This document shows positions 6,022 through 7,298 of a stretch of 7,298 nt of DNA, in pieces. Each line of letters begins with the position of its first letter. Position 1 is the first letter of the stretch. A program made the translations under genes and the position numbers. Below the pieces are notes generated by a model, which saw only the letters and a list, made by a program, of their open reading frames with translations, had not been told where the DNA came from and searched no databases. This DNA comes from an uncultured Ignavibacteriota bacterium (GTDB taxonomy: Bacteria > Bacteroidota > Ignavibacteria > Tepidaquicellales > Tepidaquicellaceae): contig CALGII010000135.1 in the NCBI GenBank assembly GCA_937915485.1, positions 1 to 7,298 of the forward strand. Reading direction: 5' to 3'.

Positions 6022-6951
6022 ATGATTAGCAGCAGAAGAAAACTCATTATAAATATTCGGGACTTTGCAGGCATAATTCTCGGCAGTATAATATTCGGTA
6101 TTTCCTATTCGTGGTTTCTCATACCCTTTAAAGTTTCGCCGGGCGGCGTCGGCGGCATAGCGCAGGTTATTTATTACTTCGTCGGAATACCCGCCGGCGT
6201 GTCTATGCTAATCATTAATATTCCCCTATTCGTTATCGCGTGGTTTTTCCTCGGAAAGCAGTTCGGGTTCAAATCATTTTTCGGAATGTTCATGGGCTCG
6301 ATATTCATCGATTTGACGAGTCCCGAATTGCTGTACAAGCAGTTCGCGTTTCTCAGGGAGTTTATAAACACGCAGTACTGGGCGTTCACCGACAACATAC
6401 TTCTCGCTTCGCTCGCGGGCTCCGTACTGCTTGGTCTCGCGCTCGGGATAATATTCAAATTCAAAGGCTCGACGGGCGGAACGGATATTCCCGTCGCTAT
6501 GCTTAAACAGTACACGGGACTTTCAATAGGTTCGGGATACTGGGTGATAGAAACGCTCATAATATTCTCAATCGGTGTGGCGTTCAGAGATTTGAATTTA
6601 ATAATCTGGGGATACCTGAACCTGTTCATTACAACTCAGATTGTTGACATCACGGCGGAAGGTCTTCCCTACGTAAAAGGAGCGTACATAATGTCAAAAT
6701 GCGAAGACGCCATAAGGGAAAGGGTAATAACGGAACTGGACAGGGGCATAACCGTATTCAAGTCTGAAGGTGGATATTCGGGCGAGAAGCAGAATGTTCT
6801 TTTCATTGTCGTCAATAGGAGCCAGGTAACGCCCTTGAGAAGAATCGTCAAGGAAGAAGACCCGAACGCGTTCATGATTTTGGTTGACGTAAACGACGTG
6901 ATGGGAGACGGATTCAAGACAAGAACGATTGATTTTCAGCAGCCTCAATAA
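6022..6951 (+). CDS. YitT family membrane protein (YitT domain plus C-terminal DUF2179)
   Basis: A 309-residue integral membrane protein. The N-terminal part (about 14-220) holds several hydrophobic spans and two Gly-rich repeats, PGGVGGIA at 40-47 and GSTGGTDI at 149-156, which mark the internally duplicated YitT (DUF161) domain. The soluble C-terminus (about 235-298) is DUF2179, with RGITVFKSEGGYSG at 241-254, EEDPNAFMILVDV at 278-290 and MGDGF at 294-298. YitT/YpjC/YqfU-type proteins are widespread but their substrate is unknown, so no function is assigned. The ATG at 6022 has no Shine-Dalgarno. The gene appears to have its own promoter, because the lepB terminator and about 300 bases lie upstream. 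It is complete and of normal length; ffh follows 63 bases later. Confidence 0.92.
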   Translation: MISSRRKLIINIRDFAGIILGSIIFGISYSWFLIPFKVSPGGVGGIAQVIYYFVGIPAGVSMLIINIPLFVIAWFFLGKQFGFKSFFGMFMGSIFIDLTSPELLYKQFAFLREFINTQYWAFTDNILLASLAGSVLLGLALGIIFKFKGSTGGTDIPVAMLKQYTGLSIGSGYWVIETLIIFSIGVAFRDLNLIIWGYLNLFITTQIVDITAEGLPYVKGAYIMSKCEDAIRERVITELDRGITVFKSEGGYSGEKQNVLFIVVNRSQVTPLRRIVKEEDPNAFMILVDVNDVMGDGFKTRTIDFQQPQ

Positions 6952-7014
6952 TATTTATTTCATTGAAAAAATAGGCTTTTTTAGTTAACTTTAAAGTTTA
7001 TGCGTAATTTTTAG

Positions 7015-7298
7015 ATGTTCGAGGATTTAACAAATAAATTCGATACCGTTCTCAAAAAGATACGAGGACAGGGTAAGATAACGGAAAAGAACGTTGACGA
7101 ATCTCTTCGCGAGGTCCGGCGCGTGCTTTTCGATGCCGACGTGAATTACAAAGTCGTCTCAAATTTCATAGCGGAGGTTAAGAAAAAATCTCTGGGACAG
7201 AATGTAATCAACAGCATCACCCCCGGACAACTGATTGTTAAGATTATTAATGACGAACTCATCGAACTGATGGGTTCCGAAAAAAGCGATTTAAAGTT
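7015..7298 (+). CDS. ffh: Signal recognition particle GTPase Ffh (SRP54), N-terminal part
   Basis: From the ATG at 7015, 94 codons are readable before the window ends. They start MFEDLTNKFDTVLKKIRGQG and continue with ITEKNVDESLREVRRVLFDADVNY in two pieces (22-45), then SLGQ at 59-62 and TPGQLIVKIINDEL at 69-82. This is the helical N domain of Ffh, including the conserved LREVRRxLxxADVNxxVV stretch and the PGQ turn. The GTPase G domain and the 4.5S-RNA-binding M domain lie beyond the window. Ffh binds signal sequences as they leave the ribosome and delivers them to FtsY at the membrane. An in-frame TAG sits directly before the ATG (7012-7014), so the start cannot be further upstream. There is no Shine-Dalgarno. 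It is distinguished from FtsY by beginning directly with the N domain. Confidence 0.95.
   Translation, partial: MFEDLTNKFDTVLKKIRGQGKITEKNVDESLREVRRVLFDADVNYKVVSNFIAEVKKKSLGQNVINSITPGQLIVKIINDELIELMGSEKSDLK

Noticed and set aside
6174..6629. 151-codon minus-strand frame inside the yitT-like gene
   Set aside because: It lies wholly antisense to a well-supported membrane protein, has no recognisable family, and is best explained as a shadow of the codon pattern.

Overview
This is an ordinary core-genome stretch of a bacterium with moderate-to-low GC. It most likely belongs to the Bacteroidota / Chlorobiota / Ignavibacteriota (FCB) group, and an Ignavibacteria-like member is my best guess. The evidence is a short histone H1-like (Hc1-type) protein of the kind common in that group, almost no Shine-Dalgarno sequences ahead of the genes, and A/T-rich leaders. 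The taxon is inferred from gene content and style, not from a marker gene or a database match.

Layout, left to right. On the minus strand lie a UPF0316/DUF2179 membrane protein (1-485, cut by the window edge) and, upstream of it and overlapping by one base, hisC (485-1588). A very A/T-rich divergent region (1589-1708) separates them from the plus-strand genes. These start with sdhC and sdhD, the two heme-binding membrane anchors of succinate dehydrogenase, but sdhA and sdhB do not follow. Next is a 62-residue histone H1-like gene with the clearest Shine-Dalgarno in the window, closed by a good intrinsic terminator (2800-2833). Then come lepA (EF4, GTG start) and lepB (signal peptidase I), a tight pair with a 15-base gap, closed by an elaborate terminator preceded by three tandem imperfect repeats (5616-5716). 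About 300 bases without a convincing gene follow. They contain inverted repeats and short weak open frames on both strands. Then comes a YitT-family membrane protein with a C-terminal DUF2179 domain (6022-6951), and the start of ffh, the SRP GTPase (7015 to the window end).

How the genes relate: lepB (signal peptide removal), ffh (co-translational targeting) and lepA (elongating ribosome) all serve protein synthesis and export, but only lepA-lepB looks like one operon. sdhC/sdhD belong to the respiratory chain/TCA cycle. hisC belongs to histidine, or possibly aromatic amino acid, synthesis. The histone-like protein probably acts on the nucleoid.

I found no mobile element, CRISPR array, tRNA/rRNA or defence system. 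The parts most worth a second look are the tandem-repeat terminator after lepB, the unexplained segment 5717-5960, the sdhCD pair without sdhAB, and the very short space between the histone terminator and the lepA start.
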